Positions 17,566 through 26,928 of a DNA stretch of 52,700 bases are shown one piece after another. Both the position numbers and the translations under genes were made by a program. The notes under the pieces are model-generated. The model did no database searches. It was not told the DNA's origin and saw nothing but the letters and a program-made list of their open reading frames with translations. The DNA comes from Peptococcaceae bacterium BICA1-7. Lineage in GTDB: Bacteria; Bacillota; Desulfotomaculia; Desulfotomaculales; Desulfocucumaceae. The stretch's first letter is position 1, and each line of letters opens with the position of its first letter. Where the stretch lies: NCBI GenBank assembly GCA_000802095.1, contig JUEB01000005.1, forward strand, positions 1-52,700, read 5' to 3'.

Positions 17566-19533
17566 ATGTCAACAGGTAGTGTACAAAACTTAATGACTGA
17601 AAACAGAGTATTTGCTCCGTCTGAGGAGTTTTCCGGAAAAGCCCGGGTTAGCACCCGGGAGCAGAGAGATGAAATGTACCGCAAGTCGGTGGAGCAGCCC
17701 AATGAATTCTGGGCGGAGGTAGCCGAGGAGAACATTGAGTGGTTTAAAAAATGGGATGCTGTCGAGGAATATGATTTCACCGACAATATCTTTATCAATT
17801 ATTTCCGGGGAGCCAAACTGAACGCCTCATACAACTGCTTAGACCGTCACTTAAAGACCTGGCGCAGGAACAAGGCGGCCCTCATCTGGCAGGGCGAGCC
17901 CGAGGATGAGTACCGTGTATACACCTATGACCAGCTGCACCGGGAAGTTTGCAAGTTCGCCAATGTGCTTAAAGGCATGGGGGTTAAAAAAGGTGACCGG
18001 GTAACCGTTTACCTGCCCATGATCCCTGAACTGCCCATAACAGTACTGGCCTGTGCCAGGATTGGCGCCATTCACAGTGTTGTTTTCGGAGGCTTCAGCG
18101 CCGAGGCACTGAGGGACAGAATTCTTGACTCCGATGCCCATACACTGATCACCTGCAACTATGGCCTGAGGGCAGGAAAACTTCTCAATAGTAAAGAAAA
18201 CGCCGACAACGCTGTTGCCAACTGCCCCAACGTAACGAACTGCGTTGTGGTTAAAAGGGTTGATAAGGACTGCAATATGGTGGAGGGGCGCGACCACTGG
18301 TGGCATGAAAAAATGGCCCAGTCATCACCTGATTGCGAGCCGGAGCATATGGACGCTGAAGATCCGCTTTATATCCTGTACACCAGCGGATCCACAGGCA
18401 AACCCAAGGGTGTGATGCATACTACCGGTGGGTATATGGTCTACACCACCCATACCTTTAAGAACATTTTTGATTACCGTGATGAGGATGTCTTCTGGTG
18501 CACAGCCGACATCGGCTGGGTGACCGGCCACAGTTACATTGTCTACGGCCCTCTCTCCGCTGGAGCAACCTCCTTTATGTTCGAGGGTGTTCCCAACTAT
18601 CCCCAGCCGGACAGGTTCTGGGAGATAGTAGAAAAGTTCCGCATTAATATATTCTATACCGCCCCCACCGCCCTCCGGGCTATGATGAGGGACGGCGAGA
18701 AATGGCCCCTGGGTAGGGATCTCAGCAGCCTGCGCCTTCTGGGCACAGTGGGCGAGCCCATCAACCCCGAGGCCTGGATATGGTACCACACAGTAATAGG
18801 CAAAGAAAAAACCCCCATTGTGGATACCTGGTGGCAGACCGAAACCGGTGGGATACTGATCACCCCGCTGCCCGGGGCCATCCCCACCAAGCCCGGCTCG
18901 GCTACAGTGCCCTACTTTGGTCTCAATCCAAAGGTTATCCGTCAGGACGGCAGCGAGGCCGATGCCAATGAAGGCGGCTACCTGGTTATAACCAAGCCCT
19001 GGCCTGGGATCATGCGGGGCGTTTACGGAGACCCCGAGAGGTTTAAAAATACTTATTTCATTCAGTATCCCGGCTACTACTTTACCGGTGACGGCGCCCG
19101 CAAGGATGAGGACGGTTACTTCTGGCTAATGGGCCGTGTGGATGATGTGCTTAACGTCTCCGGTCACCGCCTGGGCACTGCTGAAGTGGAAAGCTCTCTG
19201 GTATCTCACCCGAAGGTGGCCGAGGCCGCTGTGGTAGGCTTCCCGCACGATATAAAGGGCGAGGGTATCTACGCCTATGTAACCTTGAAAGAGGGATTCG
19301 ACTTTGACGATGCCCTGAAGAAAGAACTTGTTGCCCATGTGCGTAAGGAGATTGGGCCTATCGCGTCTCCTGATAAAATACACTTTACCAACTCACTGCC
19401 AAAAACAAGAAGCGGTAAAATTATGAGAAGGATTCTGAGAAAAATAGCCTCCGGAGATATAGACCAGCTTGGCGACACCTCCACCCTGGCCGACCCCACA
19501 GTGGTAAGTTCCCTGGTGGAAGGAAAGCAGTAA
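17566..19533 (+). CDS. acs: Acetyl-CoA synthetase (AMP-forming)
   Basis: 655 aa, typical full-length Acs. Activates acetate to acetyl-CoA through acetyl-AMP. An N-terminal cap ([22 protein letters not shown]) is followed by the adenylation domain with [14 protein letters not shown] (about 270), [11 protein letters not shown] (about 420) and [20 protein letters not shown] (about 510). The C-terminal lid has [14 protein letters not shown] and [15 protein letters not shown], whose lysine is the conserved acetylation switch. AGGAGG lies 6 nt before the ATG. Two acs-type genes side by side, a transporter downstream and an acetyltransferase/deacetylase pair 5 kb further on suggest a carboxylate-assimilation region. 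Confidence 0.97.
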   Translation: MSTGSVQNLMTENRVFAPSEEFSGKARVSTREQRDEMYRKSVEQPNEFWAEVAEENIEWFKKWDAVEEYDFTDNIFINYFRGAKLNASYNCLDRHLKTWRRNKAALIWQGEPEDEYRVYTYDQLHREVCKFANVLKGMGVKKGDRVTVYLPMIPELPITVLACARIGAIHSVVFGGFSAEALRDRILDSDAHTLITCNYGLRAGKLLNSKENADNAVANCPNVTNCVVVKRVDKDCNMVEGRDHWWHEKMAQSSPDCEPEHMDAEDPLYILYTSGSTGKPKGVMHTTGGYMVYTTHTFKNIFDYRDEDVFWCTADIGWVTGHSYIVYGPLSAGATSFMFEGVPNYPQPDRFWEIVEKFRINIFYTAPTALRAMMRDGEKWPLGRDLSSLRLLGTVGEPINPEAWIWYHTVIGKEKTPIVDTWWQTETGGILITPLPGAIPTKPGSATVPYFGLNPKVIRQDGSEADANEGGYLVITKPWPGIMRGVYGDPERFKNTYFIQYPGYYFTGDGARKDEDGYFWLMGRVDDVLNVSGHRLGTAEVESSLVSHPKVAEAAVVGFPHDIKGEGIYAYVTLKEGFDFDDALKKELVAHVRKEIGPIASPDKIHFTNSLPKTRSGKIMRRILRKIASGDIDQLGDTSTLADPTVVSSLVEGKQ

Positions 19534-19651
19534 CCGCTGAACCCCACACCGGCCGGTCAGCCATAAAAGTAAAGCCTTAAAGATGGCTGCAGGACTGTGA
19601 GGGCAAGTATTTAAACCTATGACGCTACCAGATTAAAACAGTATAAAGGGT

Positions 19652-19692
19652 ACAAGAATTGCCCGATTTTTTTAAAAGTCGGCAATTCTTGT
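19652..19692 (+). terminator. Hairpin after acs
   Basis: ACAAGAATTGC(C)CGA pairs with TCGGCAATTCTTGT over 14 bp with one bulge; the trailing sequence is T-rich but interrupted. The remaining gap to 19915 has a weaker hairpin around 19780 (CATCCTGCC-AAA-GGTGG), no ORF, and the ribosome site of the next gene. Confidence 0.65.
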
Positions 19693-19915
19693 TACTCTGA
19701 TTTTATTCTAGCTTTATATTTCTTTAATTTTTCGAAATTTCAGTTTTATCTGGTTGCATACAGAATATCTATAGTACCATCCTGCCAAAGGTGGTGATGC
19801 CTATAGCAACTGTACAGACAGAAAAATCCAGGCATTATCTAATTATTCATTCGGAAAAAAGGTTTTTAAAGTACGGTAATTCCAAGGTTAACAATAAAGT
19901 TTGGAGGTAAAGCTT

Positions 19916-21169
19916 ATGAATTCTCCTTCTCAGCCCAGTTTACAAACTGCCTGGCTTAAGGTTTTCGCAGGTACCGGCGTTAACCTTTGCCTGGGTGTCC
20001 TCTATACCTGGAGTGTTATTGCGGCTGCTCTGAGGACCCAGCTCGGGTGGACCGCTACCCAGTCCCAGTTCCCGTACACCCTGGCCTGCCTTGTCTTTGC
20101 GGCCTGCATGATACCGGGCGGACGTATGGTGGATAAAATAGGACCACGCTGGGTGGTTACAGCGGCTGCCATACTTGTCGGAGCCGGCATGTTCCTCAGC
20201 GGACTGACTGCACAGCTTACCGGGATTACCATCGGGTTCGGTCTTCTGGTAGGGGCAGCCATGGGATTTGGCTACGCCGCCCCCACACCGGCGGCGGTAA
20301 AATGGTTCCAGCCCCACAAAAAGGGCCTGATCGCAGGACTGGTGGTCGGTGGCTTCGGCGGAGCCTCCATTTACATTGCTCCTCTGACCAACTCCCTTTT
20401 AAAGAATTATGGAGTTCAGAACACCTTTTATATACTGGGAGGCATCTTCTTTGCGGTAATGGTACTTCTGGCCCAGTACCTTTCTATCCCGCCTGCGGGC
20501 TATGTCCCCTATGGCGGACCTGCTCCCCAGACAAAGGCTGGAGCGGCCACAGCCTCTAAAAGAGATTATACCCCCGGTGAAATGGTTAAAACTCCTCAGT
20601 TCTATCTGCTCTGGCTGATGTTCTTATTTGGTTCTTCAGCCGGCCTGATGATCATTGGCCACCTGGCCACCATCTCCAAGGTGCAGGGCGGCATTACCTG
20701 GGGCTTCATCCTTGTGGCGGTGCTGGCTGTGGCCAACGCCGGCGGTAGGATTTTCTTCGGCTGGCTGTCAGATAAACTGGGGCGGACCAACACCATGCTC
20801 CTTGTTTTCGCAATACAGGCCGTTAACATGTTCATGTTCATTAATTATACCTCAGCCGCCACCCTGCTCATCGGCTCAGTACTGACCGGCGCTTCCTACG
20901 GCGCCTGCCTGTCGCTGTTCCCGACAGTCATCTTTGACTACTACGGACTAAAGAACGGCGGATACAACTACAGCTTTGTTTTCTCTGCCTGGGGTGTTGC
21001 TTCATTAATCGGCCCTATTATTGCCGGCCGCGCTATGGACCTCACCAACAGCTACCAGGGCGGCTACACTGTCTCCGCCATACTAATGCTTGTGGCGGCG
21101 GGCCTGGCTATTATAACCAAGCCTCCCAAAACAGTTAAGCTAGCCTCGGATGCTAAGATATCGGGCTAG
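19916..21169 (+). CDS. MFS transporter, oxalate/formate antiporter-like (OxlT family)
   Basis: 417 aa with 12 hydrophobic segments. Start ATG 19916 is set by GGAGG 8 nt upstream (the in-frame TTG at 19901 overlaps that site). GVLYTWSVIAAALR in helix 1, GGRMVDKIGPRWV between helices 2 and 3, and GWLSDKLGRTN between helices 8 and 9 are family marks. OxlT-family proteins exchange or take up small mono- and dicarboxylates. With acs upstream, an acetate, formate or related carboxylate is a reasonable guess; the substrate is unproven. Confidence 0.9.
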   Translation: MNSPSQPSLQTAWLKVFAGTGVNLCLGVLYTWSVIAAALRTQLGWTATQSQFPYTLACLVFAACMIPGGRMVDKIGPRWVVTAAAILVGAGMFLSGLTAQLTGITIGFGLLVGAAMGFGYAAPTPAAVKWFQPHKKGLIAGLVVGGFGGASIYIAPLTNSLLKNYGVQNTFYILGGIFFAVMVLLAQYLSIPPAGYVPYGGPAPQTKAGAATASKRDYTPGEMVKTPQFYLLWLMFLFGSSAGLMIIGHLATISKVQGGITWGFILVAVLAVANAGGRIFFGWLSDKLGRTNTMLLVFAIQAVNMFMFINYTSAATLLIGSVLTGASYGACLSLFPTVIFDYYGLKNGGYNYSFVFSAWGVASLIGPIIAGRAMDLTNSYQGGYTVSAILMLVAAGLAIITKPPKTVKLASDAKISG

Positions 21170-21200
21170 CCCGGTCAGCAAATCCATATGAAGTGATTAA

Positions 21201-21233
21201 AAACCGCCGGCTGATAAACAGCCGGCGGTTTTA
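21201..21233 (+). terminator. Intrinsic terminator after OxlT-like gene
   Basis: AAACCGCCGGCT-GATAAAC-AGCCGGCGGTTT, a perfect 12-bp stem, then TATC. Confidence 0.85.
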
Positions 21234-21383
21234 TCACGACGGTAAGACCGGGGCGACTATAGCTTTTCATTAAAAAGATATTCTTTTATCCAATACAGGA
21301 AGGCATAATACCCTTCCTTGTAGTAAATATAATAATGAATATTCAAAAATTATATTGACCGTGGTACGATAGGAGGATTTATT

Positions 21384-22241
21384 ATGTTGAGGACTGTATT
21401 ATTCTGCCCGGCCAATGATCAGAAGAAAGCCGGCAAGGCTATGACCTCGGAGGCCGACGCCATTACACTTGACCTGGAGGACGCAGTGGCGTACAGCCAG
21501 AAAGCAGCAGCCAGAGAGTCCTTAAAGGAAATACTCTCTGTGTCCCCTGCCAAAAAGACCTTTGTAAGAATTAACGGTGCCTCATCCCCGTACATTCTGG
21601 ACGACATTGATGCAGTAACAGGCCTCCCTCTGGAGGGAATAATGCTGGCCAAGGCTGATTCCGCCGAAGAGGTACTGCGGGTGGACTGGCTGCTGGGGCT
21701 GATGGAACATAAAAAGGGCCTCCCCCCCGGAAAAATACGGCTGATACCCTTTATTGAAAGTTCCAGAGGAATGCTTAATGCTCCTGAAATAGCCTCCTGT
21801 ACGTCCCGCATTAAAGCCCTTGCCTTTGGCGGAGTTGATTTTTCTCAGGAACTGGGGCTCAGGTATCCAGCTGAAAGCGAGGGGCTGTTTTTTGCCCGCA
21901 GCCAGCTGGTTATAGCCTCGTCCGTGGCCGGTATAGAACCTCCCCTGGATACCGTGTACCCCGATATAAGGAATGTGGCCATGCTGGAGCCGGAGGCAGA
22001 AATTGCCAGAAAAGCAGGATTTCAGGGCAAGCTTGTCATACACCCCACCCAGGTGGCCCCGGTTAATCGTGTCTTCACCCCCACTGCCCAGGAGATCGAG
22101 TATGCCCGTAAAGTGGTGGCCGCTTTCGATGAGGCTGAAAATTCAGGAACTGCTGTAATACAGGTGGAAGGCAGGCTGGTGGAGTACCCTATTTACAGGA
22201 GGGCGCTGGAAATCCTCGGGCCGCACAAAATAAAAAACTAG
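21384..22241 (+). CDS. CitE-like HpcH/HpaI-family lyase
   Basis: 285 aa TIM-barrel enzyme of the citrate lyase beta / malyl-CoA lyase superfamily. TLDLEDAVA (about 29) and FVRING carry Mg2+/CoA-ester contacts. IPFIESSRGMLNA holds the metal-binding Glu, FGGVDFSQELG the Asp, and IHPTQVAPVNRVFTP the C-terminal signature. Citrate lyase alpha and gamma subunits are absent, so it is probably a stand-alone lyase or thioesterase for malyl-CoA, citramalyl-CoA or a related 3-hydroxyacyl-CoA. AGGAGG precedes the ATG. The following MFS gene is 55 nt downstream, so they may form an operon. Confidence 0.9.
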   Translation: MLRTVLFCPANDQKKAGKAMTSEADAITLDLEDAVAYSQKAAARESLKEILSVSPAKKTFVRINGASSPYILDDIDAVTGLPLEGIMLAKADSAEEVLRVDWLLGLMEHKKGLPPGKIRLIPFIESSRGMLNAPEIASCTSRIKALAFGGVDFSQELGLRYPAESEGLFFARSQLVIASSVAGIEPPLDTVYPDIRNVAMLEPEAEIARKAGFQGKLVIHPTQVAPVNRVFTPTAQEIEYARKVVAAFDEAENSGTAVIQVEGRLVEYPIYRRALEILGPHKIKN

Positions 22242-22296
22242 AGGAGGCCACTATAGCCTTAAAGTTCTATTAAAACAGACTTCCCGAGGTTTATAT

Positions 22297-23508
22297 ATGC
22301 TGACAGATACATCAAGATACAGAAAAGCAAATCTGGCTCTGTTTATTGCATCTTTCATAACCTTTTCGGATATCTATATGAGCCAGCCCCTGCTCCCGCT
22401 GTTTGCCCGGGAATTTAACCTCTCCTCCGCCGAGGCCAGCCTTGCTGTCTCACTGGTCATTTTTCCCATAGGACTGTCGTTTCTTTTTTATGCCCCGGTG
22501 GCTGACGTGGTGGGCAAGAAAAAACTACTCTCCACGGTGCTTATACTTTCAGCCTTTCCGGGAATAGCCACGTCATTTTCCGGGTCTTTTGAAATAATAC
22601 TGCTGGGCAGGCTGGCGGACGGACTTCTTCTGGCGGGAGTTCCAGCCATAGCCATGGCCTATATAGGTGAGGAATTCGACTCAAAAAAACTGGCCACCGT
22701 TATGGGCCTGTACATAAGTGGGAACACCCTGGGAGGAATGGGAGGCCGGATAATCAGCAGCTTCCTGGCGGAATACCTGTCCTGGAGATATTCCTTCATG
22801 ATACTATCCCTACTGCACCTTGCCGGAGCGGTTGCCTTCGCCTGGCTTATCCCCTCCCCAAGGTCCTTTAAGCCTGCCCCGTACAGGCCTCTCAAAGTAT
22901 TGAAGACCACCGCTGCCAATATGAAAAACCCTTTATTGCTGGGGGCATACATAACCGGCGGATTCATAATGTTCAACTTTGTAGGTATTTTTAATGTGCT
23001 TACCTTCAGGCTGTCGGCCCCACCCTACAGTTTTTCCTCCGATACACTGGGGCTCCTTTTTCTTACCTATCTTTCCGGCACATTCAGCGCAGCTCTTATT
23101 GGAGTTATCTCCGGCCGGAGGGGGGTACTCTTTTCGGCCAGGGCCGGCCTGGCCATTGCCGCCGCCGGAACATGCCTGACCCTATTCTCCTCCGTACCCC
23201 TGATAATAATAGGTCTTCTGGTTATGTGCTTTGGTTTTTTTGCCGCCCATTCCTCGGCCACCTCCTGGGTTAGCGCCGCCTCCGGTCAGGACAAGGCTGC
23301 CGCCTCAGGACTGTATGTGCTGTTTTACTATACCGGGGGAAGTCTGGCCGGAGTAGTGCTTAGCCCTATATGGGACAGGTGGGGTTGGCCGGGAGTGGCT
23401 GCAGTCTCCTTTTTTCTGTTTCTGGCCTGCATACCAATAATAGGGTGGATTGCCGGGCAAAAAAAGGCCCCTGTTACCGGGGCCGACTCTCTTTTGAAAA
23501 AATACTAA
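22297..23508 (+). CDS. MFS transporter (YnfM/arabinose-efflux type)
   Basis: 403 aa, 12 predicted helices. FITFSDIYMSQPLLPLF in helix 1, YAPVADVVGKKK between helices 2 and 3, and a GRLADG...GVPAIAMAYIGEE block are typical of the YnfM/YdhP-like drug:H+ antiporter branch. Possible cargo is a hydrophobic compound or a carboxylate. GAGG lies before the ATG. It is probably cotranscribed with the CitE-like gene and ends at the 23541 terminator. Confidence 0.88.
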   Translation: MLTDTSRYRKANLALFIASFITFSDIYMSQPLLPLFAREFNLSSAEASLAVSLVIFPIGLSFLFYAPVADVVGKKKLLSTVLILSAFPGIATSFSGSFEIILLGRLADGLLLAGVPAIAMAYIGEEFDSKKLATVMGLYISGNTLGGMGGRIISSFLAEYLSWRYSFMILSLLHLAGAVAFAWLIPSPRSFKPAPYRPLKVLKTTAANMKNPLLLGAYITGGFIMFNFVGIFNVLTFRLSAPPYSFSSDTLGLLFLTYLSGTFSAALIGVISGRRGVLFSARAGLAIAAAGTCLTLFSSVPLIIIGLLVMCFGFFAAHSSATSWVSAASGQDKAAASGLYVLFYYTGGSLAGVVLSPIWDRWGWPGVAAVSFFLFLACIPIIGWIAGQKKAPVTGADSLLKKY

Positions 23509-23540
23509 GATGTTAATTTAAATACACTATACGATATAAG

Positions 23541-23566
23541 AACCCCGGGGAGAACCCCAGGGTTTA
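23541..23566. terminator. Bidirectional terminator-like hairpin
   Basis: AACCCCGGGG-AGAA-CCCCAGGGTT, 9 of 10 bp paired, between convergent genes. Confidence 0.7.
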
Positions 23567-23595
23567 ATTATACTTTAAATGCTTACCGTAAGTAA

Positions 23596-23895
23596 TTATG
23601 CATATCTGCTGTTTTTGGCAAAGCAGTCACGGCAGTATACCGGGCGCTCTCCGCTTGGTTTGAAGGGAACCATGGTATCGGCCCCGCACTCCGCACACAC
23701 GGCCGGGAACATTTCCCTGCGGCCTGAAGGCCCCTGCCCGCCTTCCTCGCGGTTTTTCCTCCTGCGGGCGGCCCTGCAGTCCAGACAGCGCGAAGGGTCA
23801 TTGGTGAATCCCTTTTCTGCAAAAAACTCCTGTTCAGAAACCGTAAATACGAATTCCTGTCCGCACTCCCTGCAAATAAGAGTCTTGTCCTGCAT
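23596..23895 (-). CDS. Double zinc-ribbon protein
   Basis: 99 aa. Two Cys-pair zinc ribbons: CRECGQEF...CLDCR (residues about 8-40, the zf-trcl type) and CAECGADTMVPFKP...YCRDC (about 67-92). A basic RRRK linker lies between them. This two-ribbon protein recurs in clostridia and Chloroflexi. Nucleic-acid or ribosome binding is plausible but unproven. AGGAGG lies 8 nt before the ATG. Confidence 0.88.
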   Translation of the reverse strand: MQDKTLICRECGQEFVFTVSEQEFFAEKGFTNDPSRCLDCRAARRRKNREEGGQGPSGRREMFPAVCAECGADTMVPFKPSGERPVYCRDCFAKNSRYA

Positions 23896-24121
23896 CTAAT
23901 AAACCTCCTAAAAGATTATTAGCCCAAATGGTGAGGGAATCCCGGAATCTGCCTACCCACCACCAAAGGACTAAGCAGCAGGGAACAAAAACCTCTTATT
24001 GAGCTACTTAAAATTATTATACTCCAAGAACAAAAAATGGGAAGCATGTACTTGAATATTTTTATTTTTTTAGTAGAAGAATAAATAAACCATACATGGC
24101 ATAAAAGGGGGAGAACTGACT

Positions 24122-24286
24122 GTGACCCATAGGAGCAGGAACAGCAAAAAAGAACACCCCAGGACACCGGAATTTGCCCCCGGCAATTATGATCTTCTGG
24201 AGGAAAGTCCCTCCCGGGATGAAAAAAGAGAAGACGCTACCACCAGGGTAACACGCCTGTCCTACGACGAGGTGGACCCCAGTTGA
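24122..24286 (+). CDS. Small charged protein, 54 aa
   Basis: GTG start with GGGGGAG about 9 nt upstream, 54 codons and a TGA stop. The product is hydrophilic: MTHRSRNSKKEH at the start, PEFAPGNYDLLEESPSRD in the middle and TRLSYDEVDPS at the end. No hydrophobic core; possibly disordered or spore-associated. The codon pattern is regular and it is the only good ORF in the 23896-24475 gap. Confidence 0.6.
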   Translation: MTHRSRNSKKEHPRTPEFAPGNYDLLEESPSRDEKREDATTRVTRLSYDEVDPS

Positions 24287-24475
24287 ATTTTTATTCTTTC
24301 CCCGACCGTTTATCTTACCTGAGAACCCCATAGGAGCCTATTCAGTCCACCAGGGCCGGAGCATAATTTTTTCTTATCAAAAACATAACTAACTGCAATT
24401 TCACACTTTTAAGCACTGGTGTTAGAATAATCAACAAAGGAGAGCGCCTCGCCCGGCGCCGGAGGTGATTTGCAT

Positions 24476-25009
24476 ATGTCCTGTAAAAAAGGCTTTAAAA
24501 GCACTGAAAGGCTGATTGAAGATGTATGGAACAGGCTGGTCAGCCTGAGGATAATAAAATGTCTGGAGACATACGCAAACACCATTTCAAAAACTACCGG
24601 CTTTAAGGTGGAGGCCAGTATATATGAAGGTGTCGGCCTAAACGATTTTAAATCAATATACTGTGACTTTGCAGGCCAGGATGTACCCTTCAGGCTAAAC
24701 CTGGAGATAATAACCGGCCCCAGGCAGGAACTTGATTTATTCATTATTGATTTTAACATACCTGTAGATCTGAGAGGTCACGGTATGGGATCAGGAATAA
24801 TATGCGGTCTTTTAGGCATTTTTTCAAGGTTTCGCATTAGGACTATCACGCTAAATCCCGTCGGCAAAAGAGCTCAGAAATTCTGGCAACAATTTGGCTT
24901 CAGCCAGATGTCCGGTCAGAGGGCACTGATGCTGAGCCTGGAATACAGAGAATATACCTTTAGGTGCGCTAACCTGTTATTCCGCAACCTTAAAGATTTG
25001 ACAGCATAA
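24476..25009 (+). CDS. GNAT-family N-acetyltransferase
   Basis: 177 aa. Start ATG 24476 is 10 nt after GGAGG; the in-frame TTG 24470 is too close. The C-terminal half has the GNAT core: FIIDFNIPVDLRGHGMGSGI is motif A with the R/G-x-x-G-x-G/A acetyl-CoA loop (RGHGMG), and RAQKFWQQFGF is motif B. The N-terminal half is unusual. The next gene, a deacetylase-family protein, begins 22-25 nt later. That pairing, close to two acetyl-CoA synthetase genes, suggests a protein-lysine acetyltransferase playing the AcuA role. It is not obviously AcuA by sequence, so this is inference. Confidence 0.78.
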   Translation: MSCKKGFKSTERLIEDVWNRLVSLRIIKCLETYANTISKTTGFKVEASIYEGVGLNDFKSIYCDFAGQDVPFRLNLEIITGPRQELDLFIIDFNIPVDLRGHGMGSGIICGLLGIFSRFRIRTITLNPVGKRAQKFWQQFGFSQMSGQRALMLSLEYREYTFRCANLLFRNLKDLTA

Positions 25010-25034
25010 CTAAATAGCCGGGGAGAGATACCTG

Positions 25035-25835
25035 ATAAAAGTAATATTCCACAAGTTATGCCTGGAGGATTATGCCGGCGATCACGCATCCTCAGCCGGC
25101 AGGCTGGACAGAGCATACAGCGAGCTACTGGGAAGTTATGAGTTTATAGAACCGGGGCCGGCCTCCGAAGAAGACCTGAAACTGGTGCATGAGGCGTCTT
25201 ATATAGAAGAAATAAAGCAGCATAAAAAGCTGTACCAGGCAGCCGCCCTGGCGGCAGGAGGGGCTATCGAGTCAGCCCGCCTGGCCATGCAAGGGGAAAA
25301 ATCCTTCGCTCTTATACGCCCTCCCGGTCATCACGCCGGCTACAAGAGAAAGTGGGGATTCTGCGTTTTCAATAATGTTGCCATAGCGGTTGAAAGTATC
25401 CGGGCACAGCGCCAAACCATAAAAGCTTTAATCATAGATATAGATCTGCATTTTGGGGACGGCACCTTCCAAATATATAAGAATATACCTGAAGTACAGT
25501 ATCACCACGTCAGCGGAAGTGAGAGGCATAAATTTTTGGAATGTCTGGGGGATTATCTGGATCACAGCCTCCACTGTGATCTCATTGCAGTATCGGCAGG
25601 CTTTGACACCCACGAATATGACTGGGGCTTTTTACTTAAAACAGAAGACTATAACATCGTGGGCAAAATGATTAATTCCTTCGCCGAAAGAGCCAGCGGG
25701 GGAAAAGTGTTCGGAGTTCTGGAAGGAGGTTACAACCACCATTACCTGGGTGAGAATATAAAGTCCTTCCTACTGGGACTGGAAGGCTACACCTACCTTC
25801 CCCGGCCCCTGTCTTCACCACCTGAGTTTATATAG
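25035..25835 (+). CDS. Histone deacetylase-family (AcuC-like) protein with non-standard start
   Basis: Zn-dependent deacetylase fold, about 266 aa. RPPGHHAGYKRKWGFCVFNN carries the His pair, IDIDLHFGDGTFQ the metal Asp/His, SAGFDTHEYD the second metal Asp, and VLEGGYN the Gly loop with Tyr. Upstream of the first ordinary start (GTG 25185) the frame continues for 50 codons with family-like sequence (IKVIFHKLCLEDYAGDH, then SAGRLDRAYSELL). Relatives normally start MKVIFH. Here that codon is ATA (25035), preceded by CTG (25032) and, 9 nt upstream, GGGGAG; no ATG, GTG or TTG occurs after the stop at 25011. It is likely translated from AUA or CUG, or coupled to the GNAT gene. Confidence 0.85.
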   Translation: MKVIFHKLCLEDYAGDHASSAGRLDRAYSELLGSYEFIEPGPASEEDLKLVHEASYIEEIKQHKKLYQAAALAAGGAIESARLAMQGEKSFALIRPPGHHAGYKRKWGFCVFNNVAIAVESIRAQRQTIKALIIDIDLHFGDGTFQIYKNIPEVQYHHVSGSERHKFLECLGDYLDHSLHCDLIAVSAGFDTHEYDWGFLLKTEDYNIVGKMINSFAERASGGKVFGVLEGGYNHHYLGENIKSFLLGLEGYTYLPRPLSSPPEFI

Positions 25836-25953
25836 ACTAGCCGTCAGCTATCAGCAAATAACAGTCAGACTAATAACAAATTACGGCTTTTTAGTTTTTT
25901 GCCCCGACAGAATAATATCTTATTAATATCTATTTTCCATAAGGCTGATAGCT

Positions 25954-25979
25954 AAAAAAAAACCTGCCTTGGCAGGTTA
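25954..25979 (-). terminator. Intrinsic terminator after DUF169 gene
   Basis: On the minus strand AACCTGCC-AA-GGCAGGTT is followed by seven or more T residues. The 25836-25953 stretch holds only degenerate CAGTTAG-type repeat sequence. Confidence 0.9.
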
Positions 25980-26006
25980 ATATAAAAAGCAATATATTTA
26001 AAATGA

Positions 26007-26810
26007 TTATTCGGCATCCTTGAAGCGCACCATGGGACAGGCCTTGCAGACATGGAGCCCGGGGAATTCCTGGCCGGGTGAACCCACCATGGAAGGTCCT
26101 CCAAACTTGTCCACCCGGCGGATAAGCTGCCTGACCAGAGCATCAATGTGCTTCCCGGGGATATACACGTTTACCTCACCGGTTTCAGTTTTCCCAGAGG
26201 TATAGCTTCCTGCGCACATGGTATTCATATTGGGCTTTTGCTCATTGTAACAGTAAGCCATTCCGCCGCATACAGCAGAGTTGATGGTATGCTTGAATTC
26301 AAGAGCAGGCACCCTTTTACCGCCTATATAGTCATTTAGTATATGATAAGCCTGCAGGGCATTAACTACTAAAAAGACCACGTCCGGATCAAATGCCCCT
26401 TTTCCCAGGGGGGCTGTGACGAAGCCCTTCATGCCTTCGGGCAGCCTGGACTTGGCCAGCAGGCATTCCTTGGCCATGTCCCAGTCTATAGTATACTTGA
26501 GGTGCTCATCAACCTCGGGGTCGCTGGGCTCACGCATGCCAAAACAGGTTTTGGCATTGCCGCACATAAGGTTATCTTCGGTGGCCTTGACTATATAGTC
26601 GTTCATCCGTGATGCAAGGGCTATCTGGCATACAGTCATTTTTGGCCCCGGCACCTTGTCGGCCTTGAAATTATCGAATTCTTCCTGGTCCCAGAAAAAT
26701 TTTACCGCCACCGGGTGATAGGAAAGTTTGTAGAGGTATTCCATGGCGTCAGCCATCTCTTCATAATTGAGATTTTCCTTTTCCGCAAGGGCCTTTACAT
26801 CCAAAAGCAA
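26007..26810 (-). CDS. DUF169 family protein
   Basis: 267 aa, soluble. Matches the DUF169 pattern: VAVKFFWDQEEF near residue 35, MTVCQIALASR, CGNAKTCFGM, GFVTAPLG, LVVNALQAYHILN, SAVCGGMAYCYN, VNVYIPGKH and a C-terminal CKACPMVRF. The recurrent cysteines suggest metal or cofactor binding. DUF169 proteins are common in anaerobes and archaea near C1 and redox genes; no activity is assigned. The TTG start (26810) is set by GAGGAG 7 nt upstream. It is the last gene of a same-strand cluster with a TauE exporter and Crp-like regulators. Confidence 0.88.
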   Translation of the reverse strand: MLLDVKALAEKENLNYEEMADAMEYLYKLSYHPVAVKFFWDQEEFDNFKADKVPGPKMTVCQIALASRMNDYIVKATEDNLMCGNAKTCFGMREPSDPEVDEHLKYTIDWDMAKECLLAKSRLPEGMKGFVTAPLGKGAFDPDVVFLVVNALQAYHILNDYIGGKRVPALEFKHTINSAVCGGMAYCYNEQKPNMNTMCAGSYTSGKTETGEVNVYIPGKHIDALVRQLIRRVDKFGGPSMVGSPGQEFPGLHVCKACPMVRFKDAE

Positions 26811-26928
26811 ATTATACTCCTCCTCCGCTGTCTGGTTAGTTTAATTATAAGTGGTAACAACACACTTTTGTTAGGCCAAATACAGGGGCTCAACCCAATC
26901 CGGACAGAAAAAACCTATTTCGCGAAAA

